Shown here: positions 62,044 to 64,000 of the stretch, one piece after another | Layout: every line of letters starts with the position of its first letter | Numbering within the stretch: the stretch's first letter is position 1 | Program-made: the position numbers and the translations under genes | The notes under the pieces: generated by a model | The model's database searches: none | Seen by the model: only the letters and a program-made list of their open reading frames with translations | Told to the model about the DNA's origin: nothing | From: Aliidongia dinghuensis | GTDB taxonomy: Bacteria > Pseudomonadota > Alphaproteobacteria > ATCC43930 > CGMCC-115725 | Assembly: GCF_014643535.1 (NCBI RefSeq) | Contig: NZ_BMJQ01000011.1 | Location: 62,001 to 126,000, forward strand | Reading direction: 5' to 3' | DNA length: 64,000 bases

Positions 62044-64000
62044 TCAGACAGTCAGCGCGCGCAATTGCCGGCCGACCACGGTCAGCATGGCGAGGTCGGG
62101 CGGCGAGATGCGGGTGACGTCGGCGACCATCTCCTGCACCTTGCCCATCGCGTCGGCACGGCGGCCGGTCCAAGCCTCGAGCCGGCCCGCGACGGCGCCG
62201 TCGCTCTCGGCCAGGACGTGGCCCACGATCTCGCGCTGCATCGCCGAGAAATCGTCGGCCAGCGCGCCGATCGCAAGCCGCTGCCATGGGGTTGCCGCCG
62301 GTAGCGCGTGAGCCTTTTCACGCAGCGTGGCCAAGCCTAGCCGGGCTCCGGTCGCGAAATAGAGCCGGCCGAGTTCGACGATGTCGAGCTTGGTGCCCTC
62401 ATCGATGCGCACGATGTCCATGGCGGCCGACAGGCTGTCGAGCGCCACGACGCGCTCGGCCAGCTCGGTCGGAACACCTTGCGCGACATAGGCCGCGACG
62501 CGCGCCTCGTGTGCCGCCCGCTCGCTCTCGGGCAGGAGCGAGACCAGCTTCGCTGCCAGCGCCTTGATGCCCGGCCCGAACTCCTTGATGCGCGGCGTGA
62601 CACTCAGGTTCTGACCCGACTGCAGGAACCAGCGCGCCGACTGCTCGGCGACCGTGCGCACGGCCAGGAACAGCTTGGTCTGCACCGCCGCCGGGATGAC
62701 GTTGTCGAGCGCCTCGATCGACCGCCACAGGCTCGGCAGGTCGAAGATGACGCGGGTGATGCGATAGGCGCGCGTCACCTCCTCGGTCGAGCGGCCGGTC
62801 TTCGACTGCATCTCGCTGACGAAGCTCGGGCCGAGGCGGTTGATCATGGCGTTGGTCACGACCGTCGCCACGATCTCGCGCCGGAGGCGGTGCGCCTTCA
62901 AGTCCGCTTTCGACAGCTGGACCATCTGGCGCGGGAAGTAGCCGAGGAGCTCCTCCTCCAGCTCCGGCTCGTCCGGCAGGTCGGTGGTCAGGAGCTCGGC
63001 ATAGATCGCGTTCTTGGCATAGGCCATGAGCACGGACAGCTCAGGCCGGGTCAGGCCGCGCTTTGCCGCCGCGCGCTGGGTCAAGGCCTCGTCGTCCGGC
63101 AGGAACTCGATCGCGCGATCGAGCTTGCCGGCCCGCTCGAGCGAGCGCATGAGCCGCGTGTGTTCGTCCAAGAGCGTCGGCGCCTCGGCCTCGGCGATCG
63201 AGAGCGCGAGGGTCTGCAGGTAATTGTCCTCCAGCACCAGCTCCGCCACCTCGTCGGTCATGGTGCCGAGGAAGGCGTTGCGCTTGTCGGCCTTGAGCTT
63301 GCCCGACGTCAGCATGGCGCCGGCGCCGATCTTGATGTTGACCTCGTGGTCCGACGTGTCGACGCCGGCCGAATTGTCGATCGCGTCGGTGTTGAGCCGG
63401 CCGCCGGCGAGCGCGTACTCGATGCGGCCGCGCTGGGTCAGCGCCAGGTTGGCGCCTTCGCCCACGACCTTGGCAACGATCTCGCGCCCGTTGATGCGGA
63501 GCGCATCGTTCGCCCGGTCGCCGGCTTCGGCCTGGCTCTCGGTCGACGCCTTGACATAGGTGCCGATGCCGCCGAACCAAAGCAGGTCGACTGGCAGCTT
63601 CAGGAGCACGCGGATGAGGTCATTGGGCGTGATGGCCGCGGACTTGAGTCCAAGGCGTGCCTGGGCCTCGGGCGACAGTGTCAGCGACTTGGCCGAACGC
63701 TCATAGATGGCGCCGCCTTTGGAGAGCAGCTTGCGGTCATAGTCGTTCCAGGTCGAGCGCGGCAGGTCGAACAGCCGCTTGCGCTCGACCCAGCTCTTCG
63801 CCGCATCCGGTTCCGGATCGATGAAGATGTGCATGTGGTTGAACGCGGCGATGAGGCGCGTGTGCTTGGAGAGCAGCATGCCGTTGCCGAACACGTCGCC
63901 CGCCATGTCGCCGACGCCGACGCTGGTGAAGTCGGTCGTCTGGATGTCGGTGCCGAGCTCGCGGAAATGCCGCTTCACCGCCTCCCACGCGCCGCGGGCG
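62044..64000 (-). CDS. NAD-specific glutamate dehydrogenase, large type (C-terminal part)
   Basis: The C-terminal 650 or so residues of the large (about 1600-residue) NAD-dependent glutamate dehydrogenase that oxidises glutamate to 2-oxoglutarate. The frame continues off the right edge, with AWEAVKRHFRELGTDIQ as the entry. VGVGDMAGDVFGNGMLLS, AAFNHMHIFIDP, LLWFGGIGTYVKAS and VVGEGANLALTQRGRIEYA are conserved in the catalytic half. The helical C-terminus includes YLQTLALSIAEAEAP. The stop abuts a dispersed stem-loop repeat. The N-terminal regulatory half is outside the window. Confidence 0.95.
   Translation of the reverse strand, partial: ARGAWEAVKRHFRELGTDIQTTDFTSVGVGDMAGDVFGNGMLLSKHTRLIAAFNHMHIFIDPEPDAAKSWVERKRLFDLPRSTWNDYDRKLLSKGGAIYERSAKSLTLSPEAQARLGLKSAAITPNDLIRVLLKLPVDLLWFGGIGTYVKASTESQAEAGDRANDALRINGREIVAKVVGEGANLALTQRGRIEYALAGGRLNTDAIDNSAGVDTSDHEVNIKIGAGAMLTSGKLKADKRNAFLGTMTDEVAELVLEDNYLQTLALSIAEAEAPTLLDEHTRLMRSLERAGKLDRAIEFLPDDEALTQRAAAKRGLTRPELSVLMAYAKNAIYAELLTTDLPDEPELEEELLGYFPRQMVQLSKADLKAHRLRREIVATVVTNAMINRLGPSFVSEMQSKTGRSTEEVTRAYRITRVIFDLPSLWRSIEALDNVIPAAVQTKLFLAVRTVAEQSARWFLQSGQNLSVTPRIKEFGPGIKALAAKLVSLLPESERAAHEARVAAYVAQGVPTELAERVVALDSLSAAMDIVRIDEGTKLDIVELGRLYFATGARLGLATLREKAHALPAATPWQRLAIGALADDFSAMQREIVGHVLAESDGAVAGRLEAWTGRRADAMGKVQEMVADVTRISPPDLAMLTVVGRQLRALTV

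Overview
The window is GC-rich (about two thirds G+C by eye), densely coded on both strands, with many 4-base ATGA stop/start overlaps, and no phage or transposase genes. The gene set points to an alphaproteobacterium, most likely of the Rhodospirillales: hemC-hemD-mitofilin-like-hemY order, a DUF1674 (SDHAF4-like) gene divergent from an rsmB homologue, tsaD-gpsA-YciI-EVE order, a large NAD-type glutamate dehydrogenase, RpoH, OpgD, and a SAM-II-type riboswitch (a structure mostly found in alphaproteobacteria). The species cannot be named from the sequence alone.

Layout. 0-4.6 kb: Na/Pi cotransporter, small uncharacterised ORFs, OprB-type porin, 1-Cys peroxiredoxin. 4.6-5.0 kb: a compact regulatory region read leftwards (promoter, SAM-II-like riboswitch, 37-codon ORF, 18-bp tandem repeat) ahead of the peroxiredoxin. 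5-16 kb: ketopantoate reductase-like gene coupled to an oxalyl-CoA-synthetase-like ligase, an RLAN/ATP-grasp ligase with a GNAT acetyltransferase, aldo/keto reductase, a GIY-YIG-like membrane protein, an ABM-domain protein, an alpha/beta hydrolase and OpgD. 16-23.5 kb: two different CLC/CBS chloride channels or transporters, one divergent from a MarR regulator, and a secreted prolyl oligopeptidase. 23.5-34 kb: RpoH with a long C-terminal tail, a TPR glycosyltransferase, a CitE-like lyase, a PI-PLC-like protein, a c-type-heme sensor (DUF3365) coupled to an MscS channel, a SAM hydroxide adenosyltransferase and an MFS transporter. 34-36.2 kb: gene-poor stretch, HTH/PIN toxin-antitoxin pair and tRNA-Thr(CGU), the one part that looks accessory. 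36.3-49.7 kb: haem synthesis genes, an aspartic protease with PDZ domain, tsaD, gpsA, small conserved genes, a creatininase-family protein and acetyl-CoA synthetase. 49.7-64 kb: flippase and glycosyltransferase, rsmB, WecA-like transferase, purH, SIS isomerase, copper chaperone behind a CueR-like box, PheC-like dehydratase, divergent LysR/MFS pair, and the 3' part of NAD-glutamate dehydrogenase running off the right edge.

Functional groups: tetrapyrrole synthesis (hemC, hemD fusion, hemY); envelope and polysaccharide (opgD, flippase, GT4, WecA-like, SIS isomerase); ion and osmotic homeostasis (two CLCs, MscS, OpgD); stress response (RpoH, peroxiredoxin, copper chaperone).

The main points for a second look are the SAM-II-like riboswitch ahead of a small ORF and a peroxiredoxin rather than a methionine gene; the DUF3365-MscS gene pair; a roughly 73-bp dispersed repeat whose two copies keep a 12-bp stem by three compensatory changes and each abut the stop of a leftward gene; and a recurrent pattern of 15-bp tandem duplications.
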